From Propionivibrio dicarboxylicus (GTDB lineage Bacteria > Pseudomonadota > Gammaproteobacteria > Burkholderiales > Rhodocyclaceae): DNA of 64,000 nucleotides. The notes under the pieces are model-generated. The model made no database searches. It had not been told where the DNA came from and was given only the letters and a program-made list of their open reading frames with translations. Positions 20,666-28,229 of this stretch are shown here, one piece after another. The position numbers and the translations under genes are program-made. The stretch's first letter is position 1, and every line of letters begins with the position of its first letter. The stretch lies in the NCBI RefSeq assembly GCF_900099695.1, contig NZ_FNCY01000003.1, forward strand, positions 62,001 through 126,000, given 5' to 3'.

Positions 20666-21053
20666 CGGCGCGACGCGTTATCTACCGTTGCAACTGAAGT
20701 TGCGGAGCAAATCAACGACGCAATCGCATCGGGCGCCGGTCTACTACGTCGATTTGTCCCTACGTGACGGGATGACGCTGAAAGAAGCGGTAGTTCAAGC
20801 ACGGATGGCCGCAGCGCAGCACAAGGACTCCGGGGTGGATATCCGGGCACTGGAAGCCGCTGCTCGGTTGGCGCTTGCTAACGGTGCGTTCGAGGATAGC
20901 GAGGACGACACTCCCGACATCGTCGAAGAATTCTTCCCTACGTCAGAGCAACAGCCTATTACTGATGGAAAGCCTGCAACCCAGAGGCTAGGGCTGGCAG
21001 ACAAACTGGCCGAGAAGGCGGAGCACGCTTCAAACAATATTCCGAATAGCTGA

Positions 21054-21408
21054 ACATAGATACGCAAGCGAGAGATCTCGCCTGCGTATCCATGTCCGAT
21101 CGGTCCATTTTTTTCGGAGTACAACTGAGCGCTGTCAGCCTTACCATCAAGCGAACCCACACATCAGCCCCTAATCTGCTCGCGGAGGCATATCAGAAGT
21201 TCTATGGCAGAACTCTGAATAAAACGGCCGTTCGTAACGACTTATCACGGTCAAGTCGTCGGCCACAGCCGACTTTCGGGTGTTATTCCTTTTCGGGCGG
21301 CAAAGCGACCCTAACCAGCCGATAAGCGACGACAGAACGTTTATGCGAACCACGTCTGCCTCCTCGCCGTGAGGTTAGTCCACCGGACATGTTGCTCCCA
21401 GGTGTTTC
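21054..21408. other. Intergenic region with a 14-bp hairpin
   Basis: This is a 355-bp region between the split RDF-like gene and the transport operon. A 14-bp stem with one G-U pair (21059-21072 with 21077-21090, GATACGCAAGCGAG) lies just after the upstream stop but lacks a T-run. A plus frame at 21092-21325 has no ribosome site or family and is probably chance. No terminator for the convergent transport operon is obvious. Confidence 0.5.
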
Positions 21409-22389
21409 CTATTCGACAGTCAAATTAATGTCTTTGGCAACTTTTGCCCATTTGGCGGTTTCTTTTTGGATATAGCGGGCAAATTCCTCCGCGGCGCCGC
21501 CGACAGGGGTTAGGCTGGTGGAGATGAGTTTCTCCTTTACCGATAGTTCACTTTGAGCCTTGTTGAACGCCTCGTTGAGTCGTTTGATGACCTCTTTCGG
21601 AAGCCCGGCGGGAGCAGCTATTCCCTGCCAGCCAATGGTTTCGTAACCGGGCAGGTTAGCGGCCTCGATCACCGTCGGAAGATCGGGGTATTCAGCTGAG
21701 CGGGCAGCACCGCAGACGGCCAAAGCACGCAACTTCCCTGATTTGACATGCGGCATCAAACTTGCGAGATCGGCGATCGCCAGTTGGACATGGCCGGCCA
21801 TGAGATCAATGACCATCGCCCCAACACCTTTATAGGGAACATGAAGCATATCCGTTCCCGTTTTTGATTTGAAAAGCTCGGCCGCCATATGTTGTCCGCT
21901 GCCATTGCCGGAAGATCCGTACATGAGTTTTCCCGGGTTGGCTTTCGCGTAAGCGATGAGTTCTTTGACGGATCGGGCTGGTACGGACGGGTTCACAACG
22001 AGGACGTAAGGCACCATCACGGTTTGTATGATCGGCGTCAAATCCTTGACCGGGTCGTAGGGCATGTTCTTATAGACCCCTGCATTCATTGCAAAAGTCG
22101 CAATATTCCCTGCAGCCAAGGTGTATCCGTCAGGTGCAGCTTTGGCAACTTGGTCGGTTCCAATCATGCCACCTGCGCCTGCCTTGTTCTCAATTACGAT
22201 GGGCTGACCAAGCTGCTTCGCCAATTCCGGTTGCACCAATCGTGCGTAAATATCGACTCCTCCCCCCGGAGGAAATGGAACAACCAAACGGATCGGACGA
22301 TCAGGGTAAGTAGCACCCAATGCAACCGAAAAATACAGGCTGGTAAACAGCAGCAAGAGGATCGAAAGAGTCTGAGAGCATCGACGCAT
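21409..22389 (-). CDS. Tripartite tricarboxylate transporter binding protein (Bug/TctC), copy 1
   Basis: The 326-residue periplasmic binding protein has a clear signal peptide (MRRCSQTLSILLLLFTSLYF, cleavage probably after VALGA). The mature start YPDRPIRLVVPFPPGGGVD and the phrase IVIENKAGAGGMIGTD are signatures of the Bug family. LMYGSSGNGSGQHMAAELFK and HVPYKG match the ligand-closing loops. Such proteins capture carboxylates and hand them to TctA/TctB. The gene is last in the minus-strand operon, 109 bp after tctA, while another tctC lies at the other side of tctBA. It could serve a second substrate or be an orphan receptor. The ligand cannot be deduced. Confidence 0.92.
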   Translation of the reverse strand: MRRCSQTLSILLLLFTSLYFSVALGATYPDRPIRLVVPFPPGGGVDIYARLVQPELAKQLGQPIVIENKAGAGGMIGTDQVAKAAPDGYTLAAGNIATFAMNAGVYKNMPYDPVKDLTPIIQTVMVPYVLVVNPSVPARSVKELIAYAKANPGKLMYGSSGNGSGQHMAAELFKSKTGTDMLHVPYKGVGAMVIDLMAGHVQLAIADLASLMPHVKSGKLRALAVCGAARSAEYPDLPTVIEAANLPGYETIGWQGIAAPAGLPKEVIKRLNEAFNKAQSELSVKEKLISTSLTPVGGAAEEFARYIQKETAKWAKVAKDINLTVE

Positions 22390-22498
22390 AATAGGATCTC
22401 CTGAGGAGGATGGCGCAGTTTTGAAGAATCACTAACTTTGCTTGTCTTGTTTCGTATTCCGTAGTTCTGAGCCGATCGGTACCATCTGCCTTGTCAAC

Positions 22499-24001
22499 TC
22501 ACTCCTCCTGAAAGGCTTCCTGACGTTTTTGCTTGATCGACGGGAAGGCCATGACGGCGATGAGGATGGCAGTAGCGACCAGCAGCGACAACGAAATCGG
22601 ATTGGTGAAGAAGGTGGCGTAGCTGCCCTGCGAGAGAATCAACGCGCGCCGGAAGTACTCCTCCATCATCGGCCCAAGAACGAAGCCGAGCAGCATCGGC
22701 GCTGCCTCGCAGCCGAGCTTGGAGAGCACGTAGCCAAATACCGAGAGGATGGCCGTGATGTAGATGTTGGCCACGTTGCTGTTCAGCGAATAGACGCCGA
22801 TGCAGCAGAAGACCAGGATCGCCGGGTAGAGGAAACGGTAGGGGATCGTCAGCAGTTTCACCCAGACACCCAGCATCGGCAGATTGAGGATGACCAGCAT
22901 CAGGTTGCCCACCCACATCGAGGCGATCAGCCCCCAGAACAGTTCTGGGTTGTTCTGCATGACCTGCGGCCCGGGCTGGATGTTGTGGATGGTCATCGCC
23001 CCGACCATCAGCGCCATCACCGCGTTGGACGGGATGCCCATGGTCAGGAGCGGGATGAACGAGGTCTGCGCCGCCGCGTTGTTGGCCGATTCCGGCCCGG
23101 CAACGCCTTCGATGGCGCCCTTGCCGAATTCGTCGGCATGGGCCGAGATCTTCTTCTCGAAGGTATAGGCGGCAAACGAGGAGAGGACGGCACCGCCGCC
23201 GGGCAGGATACCCAGAATGGAGCCCAGCGTCGTGCCGCGGAAAATCGCCGGCAGCATGCGCTTGAAGTCGGCCATTGATGGCCAGAGACCGGAGACCTTG
23301 TTGGTGAAGGTTTCGCGCTTGTCCTTGTGCGAGAGATTGGTGATGACTTCGGCGAAGCCGAACAGGCCCATGGCGACGCAGACGAAGTCGATGCCATCGA
23401 AAAGCGCCGGGATGCCGAAGGTGAAGCGCATCAGCCCGGAATTGACGTCGGTGCCGGCCAGGCCGAGCAGCAGGCCGAGCAGGATCATGCAGATGGCCTT
23501 GAGGATGGAGCCGGAGGACAGGATGATCGCGCCGACGAGGCCAAGCACCATCAGGGAGAAGTAGTCGGCCGGGCCGAAGTTGAAGGCCAGCTCCGCCAGT
23601 TGCGGGGCGAAGGCGGCCAGCACCAGAGTGGCAATACAGCCGGCGAAGAAGGAGCCGAAGCCGGCGGTAAACAGGGCGGTGCCGGCCTTGCCGCGGCGGG
23701 CCATCTGGTAGCCGTCGATGGCGGTGACCACTGAGGAGGATTCGCCGGGGAGGTTGACCAGGATGGCCGTCGTCGAGCCGCCGTACTGGGCACCGTAGAA
23801 GATGCCGGCGAGCATGATCAGGGCGGTGGTGGGATTGAGGCCGTAGGTGACCGGCAACAGCATGGCAATAGTCGCCACCGGGCCGATGCCGGGCAGGACG
23901 CCGATCAGGGTGCCGAGCAGGCAGCCGATGAAGGCGTAGAGGAGGTTCTGCAGCGAGAGTGCGGTGGCAAAGCCGAGCGAGAGGTTGGCAATCAGGTCCA
24001 T
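22499..24001 (-). CDS. tctA: Tripartite tricarboxylate transporter large membrane subunit TctA
   Basis: The 500-residue, very hydrophobic protein has about 11-12 membrane segments. Family motifs are present: LIGVLPGIGPVATIAML near residue 35, FYGAQYGGSTTAILVNLPGE near 90 and GILPGGGAVLSSFAAY near 260. It is the main cation-coupled permease subunit for di/tricarboxylates and works with TctB and a periplasmic TctC. It starts 12 bp after the tctB stop, so the two are cotranscribed. An overlapping minus-strand frame of 513 codons (22494-24035) is a Pro/Arg/His-rich shadow. GC is high compared with parts of the island, suggesting the operon came from a host-like genome. Confidence 0.95.
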   Translation of the reverse strand: MDLIANLSLGFATALSLQNLLYAFIGCLLGTLIGVLPGIGPVATIAMLLPVTYGLNPTTALIMLAGIFYGAQYGGSTTAILVNLPGESSSVVTAIDGYQMARRGKAGTALFTAGFGSFFAGCIATLVLAAFAPQLAELAFNFGPADYFSLMVLGLVGAIILSSGSILKAICMILLGLLLGLAGTDVNSGLMRFTFGIPALFDGIDFVCVAMGLFGFAEVITNLSHKDKRETFTNKVSGLWPSMADFKRMLPAIFRGTTLGSILGILPGGGAVLSSFAAYTFEKKISAHADEFGKGAIEGVAGPESANNAAAQTSFIPLLTMGIPSNAVMALMVGAMTIHNIQPGPQVMQNNPELFWGLIASMWVGNLMLVILNLPMLGVWVKLLTIPYRFLYPAILVFCCIGVYSLNSNVANIYITAILSVFGYVLSKLGCEAAPMLLGFVLGPMMEEYFRRALILSQGSYATFFTNPISLSLLVATAILIAVMAFPSIKQKRQEAFQEE

Positions 24002-24013
24002 GGTCGCGTTGCC

Positions 24014-24469
24014 TCAGGAGAATAGGGTCGGCCACGCCGGGAATTGCAGGTGCAATCCCTTGACGAAGACGAGATAGACGAGGGCGGCGAGGATGCCTGA
24101 CGAACCCACCGCGCCTTTCCAGGTGAATTCGTGGCTGCCCATGGAGGACACGAAGACCAGAACGATAACCGAGAGGACGATGCCGAGGTATTGCAGCAGG
24201 AAGGCGAAGAGGACGACGGCGCCAACGATCCAGGCGGTCGATTTCCAGTCGAGCCGGCCGATTTCGGTGGCTTCGGCCTTGGCCGCCAGGGAACTGACGC
24301 AGAGCACCGCCCCTAGAACAGTGAGCAGGACGGCAATCCAGAACGGGAAGTAGCCCGCCCCGATGTCGTCGGTCGTGCCCAGCGAATAGCCCCGTGCCAC
24401 CAGCGCGCAGAACACGCCAAACACCACAAAAAACACCCCAGACGCAAAATTCTGCTTGTTACGAATCAC
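24014..24469 (-). CDS. tctB: Tripartite tricarboxylate transporter small membrane subunit TctB
   Basis: From GTG 24469 this is 151 residues with four membrane segments. The sequence (V/M)IRNKQNFASGVFFVVFGV is the usual TctB start, and YSLGTTDDIGAGYFPFWIAV is the family signature. I prefer GTG 24469 to the ATG at 24526 because GAGGGAGGGGG lies directly upstream and the extra 19 residues are not conserved-looking. It forms the membrane complex with TctA. A 169-bp gap containing a perfect palindrome separates it from the upstream binding-protein gene, which could allow different expression levels. Confidence 0.88.
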   Translation of the reverse strand: MIRNKQNFASGVFFVVFGVFCALVARGYSLGTTDDIGAGYFPFWIAVLLTVLGAVLCVSSLAAKAEATEIGRLDWKSTAWIVGAVVLFAFLLQYLGIVLSVIVLVFVSSMGSHEFTWKGAVGSSGILAALVYLVFVKGLHLQFPAWPTLFS

Positions 24470-24528
24470 TACGCCCCCTCCCTCTATGACGAGAATTCCT
24501 GCTGCTCGAAATCGTGCTGAAGACAACT

Positions 24529-24546
24529 GTTCTTGGAACCAAGAAC
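24529..24546. repeat. Perfect 18-bp palindrome between tctC and tctB
   Basis: GTTCTTGG-AA-CCAAGAAC is a perfect palindrome in the 169-bp gap. In RNA it forms an 8-bp stem that could protect the upstream binding-protein mRNA; in DNA it could be an operator. No T-run follows on the minus strand, so it is not a standard terminator. Confidence 0.5.
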
Positions 24547-24638
24547 CGACAAACGACGGTGTTACGACAAACTCACCGGCTGTGTAACTAACTCCGCTGA
24601 ATTTGTCGCCACCAGTCCCTTTCCAACGAGCAGATCAA

Positions 24639-25622
24639 TTACTTGATCTGAAGATTCGCTTTCTCGATCACGTCTTTCCAGAGCACGAGTTCTTTGGAAA
24701 TGTGCTCTTCGAACTCCTTGGGCGATTTATGTACGGCTTCGGCTCCCATGTCCGCGAATTTCTTGATCGTCTCGGGCTTGCTCATACAGACTTTGACCTC
24801 GTCGGAAATCTTTTTCATGATCTCCGGCGAAGTCCCGGCGGGAACGAGGAAACCATGCCAAGAACTGGACTCGAAGCCCGGCAGGAACTCCGACACGGCC
24901 GGCAGATTGGGATCGAAGGCAGCGCGCTTGGCCGATGCAGTCGCCAGCATGGTGAGTTTCCCTGATTGGGCGTGCGGCAGGATCAGCGGTACGTTGTCAA
25001 ACACCAGACCGATCTGTCCGCCAATTAGGTCAGTAATCATGCGCGATGATCCCGGATATGGCACATGCGTCATTTTCGTGCCGGTCAATTGCTGGAACCA
25101 TTCAGCTGCCAGATGCTGCGTGGTACCCACCCCCGCGGAGCCATAGGCCACCTTGCCCGGATTCTTCTTCAGGTAGTCAATCAGTTCCGGTACCGAATTG
25201 ACCGGGATCTTGTTTTTGTTAATGACTAAGACGTTGGGTACGGTGTCGAACATCACTACCGGAATGATGTCTTTGAGCGGCTTGTAAGGCACCTGATCGG
25301 GCCTGAGCAGTGGGTTGATGACGATGGCGCCGGGGCCGGAAACCGCCAGCGTCAAGCCGTCTGGCTTGGCCCGCACGACCTGAGCAATGCCGTTGATACT
25401 GCCGGCGCCTGGAACGTTCTCAACGACGAACGGCTTGCCGAAGGCCTTTTGCAGATGGTCGCCAATGACGCGGGCAAAAATGTCAGCAACCCCTCCGGCG
25501 GCGAACGGCACCACGATTCGCACTGAGTCCGACGGGTACTTGCCGGCATCTTGCGCCATGCTTTGACCCGCGCACAGGATTGAACAGGCTGCCAATAACG
25601 AACTAGCGAACTTCAGTTTCAT
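24639..25622 (-). CDS. Tripartite tricarboxylate transporter binding protein (Bug/TctC), copy 2
   Basis: The 327-residue protein has a signal peptide (MKLKFASSLLAACSILCAGQ, probable cleavage after SMAQ). The mature start YPSDSVRIVVPFAAGGVADI and the segment FVVENVPGAGSINGIAQ are Bug signatures. It lies between the dehydrogenase gene and tctB in the order expected for the functional receptor of the transporter. It differs considerably from the other tctC in the operon, so the two probably bind different ligands. The associated DapA-like enzyme and 2-hydroxyacid dehydrogenase suggest a hydroxy- or oxo-carboxylate substrate, which is inference. Confidence 0.92.
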   Translation of the reverse strand: MKLKFASSLLAACSILCAGQSMAQDAGKYPSDSVRIVVPFAAGGVADIFARVIGDHLQKAFGKPFVVENVPGAGSINGIAQVVRAKPDGLTLAVSGPGAIVINPLLRPDQVPYKPLKDIIPVVMFDTVPNVLVINKNKIPVNSVPELIDYLKKNPGKVAYGSAGVGTTQHLAAEWFQQLTGTKMTHVPYPGSSRMITDLIGGQIGLVFDNVPLILPHAQSGKLTMLATASAKRAAFDPNLPAVSEFLPGFESSSWHGFLVPAGTSPEIMKKISDEVKVCMSKPETIKKFADMGAEAVHKSPKEFEEHISKELVLWKDVIEKANLQIK

Positions 25623-25691
25623 ATTGATCCCTCACAGAACATCTTGCAGTGGATAGAGGCCCCCAAGTATCTTCGGGGGTCGGATTGAGTT

Positions 25692-26666
25692 CTATTTCTG
25701 CCAGCGCGGATGCGCATAGACTGCCGGGTTAGCCACATGCGGCCAGCGTTCCCCACGCAGGACGGCCAGTGTTCCTTCGGCCGTCAATTTCGACGTGCGA
25801 GAGGCTGACTCTTTGGTCAGGGCTGCCATGTGTGGGGTCGCGATGAAATTCGGCAAAGAGAAAAGTTTGCTATCGGGTTTCATCGGCTCGTCCTCCATTA
25901 CGTCGACGGCAGCCCCGGCAAGGTGTCCCGTGCTAAGCGCCGTGTAAAGCGCTGCTTCGTCGATGATTTCCCCGCGAGCGCAATTGACCAGGAAAGCACC
26001 GGCCTTCATCGCCGCAAACTGGCGCTCGCCAAACATCTTTTCCGTTTCAGGCGTTGCCGGCATGTGCAGGGAAAGAATGTCGCAGGCACCGAGCAACCCG
26101 AAGAGATCGGCTTCGTACTGATACCCCAACCCTTCGGCAACGCTGGCTGGGACAAACGGGTCGTACACCGAAACCGCCAGCTCGTTGTTCTTGCAGATGC
26201 GCGCCGTTTCCTTGCCGATGTTGCCGAAGCCAACGATGCCGACCCGCTTGCCAGCCAATTCGATCGCCGCGTACTTGTTACGAATGCCGAAGTCGCCTGC
26301 TGCGGTCTTGAGGTGACTTTCCAGAACATTCTTGGTGATGGCATAGATCAGCGCCATCGCATGTTCGGCGACCGAGCGCAGGTTTGCGCCAGGGGCGATG
26401 ACCACGGGGATGCCCAATTCGGTGGCCGCCGCCATGTCGACCGTATCGACACCCACGCCAGGACGCGAAATGACCCGAAGTTTGGGACATGCCTCCATCA
26501 AATCGCGACCGATGCGGCCGACGCGCAGGACGATGCCGTCAGCCTGCTTCACTTGTTCCAGGTTGTTTCTCAGGTCGGACGAGTTGGCAATGTCGGTGGT
26601 TGATTCCCGCTCCAGAACTTTCATACCGTCTTCGTAAAGGCGGTGTGACAGAAGGACGACGCTCAT
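25692..26666 (-). CDS. D-isomer-specific 2-hydroxyacid dehydrogenase (SerA-like)
   Basis: The 324-residue protein has the two-domain fold of the family. The NAD-binding motif GIVGFGNIGKETARIC lies near residue 145. The catalytic Arg is in LVNCARGEIIDEAAL (~230), the Glu is near DVMEDEPM (~260) and the His is in ATPHMAAL (~280). It interconverts a 2-oxo acid and a D-2-hydroxy acid with NAD(P). It lacks the C-terminal ACT domain of long SerA forms, which favours a catabolic role. Its ATG overlaps the stop of the DapA-family gene upstream (ATGA at 26663-26666), so the two enzymes are translationally coupled and probably act in sequence. Confidence 0.9.
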   Translation of the reverse strand: MSVVLLSHRLYEDGMKVLERESTTDIANSSDLRNNLEQVKQADGIVLRVGRIGRDLMEACPKLRVISRPGVGVDTVDMAAATELGIPVVIAPGANLRSVAEHAMALIYAITKNVLESHLKTAAGDFGIRNKYAAIELAGKRVGIVGFGNIGKETARICKNNELAVSVYDPFVPASVAEGLGYQYEADLFGLLGACDILSLHMPATPETEKMFGERQFAAMKAGAFLVNCARGEIIDEAALYTALSTGHLAGAAVDVMEDEPMKPDSKLFSLPNFIATPHMAALTKESASRTSKLTAEGTLAVLRGERWPHVANPAVYAHPRWQK

Positions 26667-27583
26667 GCCTTGACCTCACGGAAGTTGGCGATGAGCTTCT
26701 TGATGTCCTCAATCTTGGCGTCGATGCGTTTTTCCTCGTCGGGTTGAATCGGCTCGGTAGGCTGAATGACGCGTTTGTCGAAGAAGCCGAGGCGGCTCAG
26801 CGCATATTTGGTCGATGCAGTCTGGCTCTTGGTGATCGGCCAGATCGTCGAAATCTCGGCGATGAGGTCATTGCAAGCCATCGTGTTGGCGATGTCGCCC
26901 TTGCGGCCGTATTCATACATCGCGATGTGCGGTTCAGGGAACAGCGGCGCCATCGACGGAATATAGCCGTCAGCGCCCAGCAGCATGCTTGCCGCCGCCA
27001 GATTCGTGGCCCCCTGATGGAGTACGAAATCGGTGCCCTTGAAGTGAGACAGGCACTTCTGGAATTCCGGAAACGAACCCGAGGTGTCCTTGTAGCCAAC
27101 GACCTTGTCGATCTTGGCGATCTTGATGATGGTTGCGGCCGTGAGCGTTTGGCCGGTAAACGGTGGGATGTTGTAGATCAGCAGATCCGCGGCGGTGTTT
27201 CGGGAAATTTCTTCAAAGTGACGAACCGTCTCGTCCTGTGTGGCATGCCGTGCATAGAACACGGGAGTAATGACCGCAGCGGCATCGCCCATCTGCTCAA
27301 GCCGCTTGGTGTTCTCGATGACGCGCCGGGTGCTGCTGTCCATCACGCCCGCCATGACCGGAACGCGCCCGCCGGCTTCGTCGATGGCAATCTTGATGGC
27401 ACGGTCACGCTCTTTCTGGGTTAGCGCCAGACATTCGCCGTTCGATCCAGCCACGAAAATGCCGTGAATTCCATTGTCGATGCAGTGGCTGATCAGTTTT
27501 CTGAAGCCCTTTTCGTCGACATTCTCGTGCTCGTCCACCGGGGTGACGATGGGAGGAATAACGCCAATATATTTCTTCGCCAT
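26663..27583 (-). CDS. Dihydrodipicolinate synthase (DapA) family enzyme
   Basis: From ATG 27583 (AGAAAGAAG upstream) this is 306 residues. The start MAKKYIGVIPPIVTPVDEHE, the loop VAGSNGECLAL, the Tyr in LLIYNIPPFTG and the Lys in VVGYKDTSG (~residue 165) define the family. The open frame extends to 27676, but the extra 31 residues overlap the cupin gene and do not fit. It probably performs retro-aldol cleavage or dehydration of a sugar-acid-derived 2-oxo acid, giving pyruvate or a related product. It is distinct from the DapA-like gene at 952-1860. Its neighbours are a cupin upstream and a hydroxyacid dehydrogenase downstream. Confidence 0.9.
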   Translation of the reverse strand: MAKKYIGVIPPIVTPVDEHENVDEKGFRKLISHCIDNGIHGIFVAGSNGECLALTQKERDRAIKIAIDEAGGRVPVMAGVMDSSTRRVIENTKRLEQMGDAAAVITPVFYARHATQDETVRHFEEISRNTAADLLIYNIPPFTGQTLTAATIIKIAKIDKVVGYKDTSGSFPEFQKCLSHFKGTDFVLHQGATNLAAASMLLGADGYIPSMAPLFPEPHIAMYEYGRKGDIANTMACNDLIAEISTIWPITKSQTASTKYALSRLGFFDKRVIQPTEPIQPDEEKRIDAKIEDIKKLIANFREVKA

Positions 27584-27605
27584 GTTGTCTTCTTTCTGAA
27601 TTGGT

Positions 27606-27998
27606 TTAGCGGGAGGATTCTCTGAGGATGTCTTCCGGGCGAATGTTGTCGACCTGCCCGTAAATGCACAGCGCATCGATGAAGCCGCCTGACGCGTATT
27701 CGAAGACGTGCCACTCCAATTCGTCGAAGTGGAGCACTGTGTCCTTCGCCAGCATCACCTTCTCGTTGAGGCAGTCCTTGGTTGGACCTTTGCGCACCCA
27801 ACCGTCCTTCGCCTCAATGATGTAAACCGTCTCCTCGGCATGTTGATGCGGTTCCATTGGCCCGCTTTCGGGGGCATATCGACAGAAGGAGACCGTCATC
27901 TTCTTGCTCTCGGAGGCCGAGTTTTTGCCGATGGCACGTTGCAGTACGCGCCCGGGCAGGGGCTCTTGCTCAATGTTGTCTCTCAATAACACACGCAT
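27606..27998 (-). CDS. Cupin-domain protein
   Basis: This 130-residue single-domain cupin is the first gene of the operon. The metal-binding motif 1 is visible as PHQHAEETVYIIEAKDGWVR (residues ~51-70; two His and a Glu), and the second motif includes HFDELEWHVFEY (~92-104). Such small cupins may isomerise or lyse sugar acids or sense ligands. The AAGGAAG site precedes ATG 27998. The gene starts about 44 nt after the predicted transcription start of a sigma-54 promoter. A catalytic step linked to the transported acid is the simplest reading, with no direct evidence for the substrate. Confidence 0.82.
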   Translation of the reverse strand: MRVLLRDNIEQEPLPGRVLQRAIGKNSASESKKMTVSFCRYAPESGPMEPHQHAEETVYIIEAKDGWVRKGPTKDCLNEKVMLAKDTVLHFDELEWHVFEYASGGFIDALCIYGQVDNIRPEDILRESSR

Positions 27999-28052
27999 GT
28001 CGTCTTCCTTTCGCCTCGGTTAGCCAAATTGTCGATTGTTGAGGGTTGTAAT

Positions 28053-28069
28053 AGCAGTTAGCGTGCCAA
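28053..28069 (-). promoter_or_regulatory. Sigma-54 promoter of the cupin-tct operon
   Basis: The minus strand reads TTGGCACGCTAACTGCTA. It matches TGGCAC-N5-TTGC with GG and GC exactly 10 bases apart, as sigma-54 requires. It points at the cupin gene, and a sigma-54 activator gene is encoded divergently 160 bp away. Confidence 0.82.
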
Positions 28070-28135
28070 GTCTTTTTGCGCTGATTTTTAAAGAATTTTT
28101 TAATTTTGTGTTTTCTTGTGTAACTGCGTATTCAT

Positions 28136-28166
28136 TACACGTGATACGTTAGTGTTTTCACGTGTA
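28136..28166. promoter_or_regulatory. Paired CACGTG palindromes, likely activator binding site
   Basis: The perfect 9-bp inverted arms TACACGTGA (28136-28144) and TCACGTGTA (28158-28166) each contain the CACGTG palindrome, with centres 22 bp apart (two helical turns). They lie about 90 bp upstream of the sigma-54 promoter and 64 bp before the regulator start, the expected place for an enhancer that also autoregulates. Confidence 0.7.
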
Positions 28167-28229
28167 TCGAGCGATAAGCGAGGTCTCAGTAAGAGATTTC
28201 GCGACTCCATTTATCGGACTTTCAGCGCC

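Larger units (their letters stand above)
18755..21053 (+). pseudogene. Recombination-directionality-factor-like / metal-binding phage protein, split by IS256
   Basis: The 5' part (18755-19289) encodes MIKGLAITPPVIGRISIGKV and a Cys-rich centre (ACPSPEACEMGKKGGCKPYG, residues ~116-135). Removing 19290-20665 plus one copy of the 8-bp duplication joins EAVSSGA to TRYLPLQLKLRSKS in the same frame and continues to the TGA at 21051-21053 without a stop. The intact protein would have about 308 residues, matching a phage 'hydrolase or metal-binding' / RDF-like family. The Cys cluster probably binds zinc. The insertion removes about 40 percent of the protein and adds a short IS-encoded tail ending at 19315. 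The gene follows YqaJ and DUF932 genes and was probably the ssDNA-binding or accessory partner of the exonuclease. Confidence 0.8.

Noticed and set aside
21092-21325. 77-codon plus frame after the split RDF-like gene
   Set aside because: No ribosome site, no family likeness and coding-unlike composition.
22494-24035. 513-codon minus frame overlapping tctA
   Set aside because: Same strand, different frame. The translation is Pro/Arg/His-rich, while the tctA frame has clear membrane segments and family motifs.
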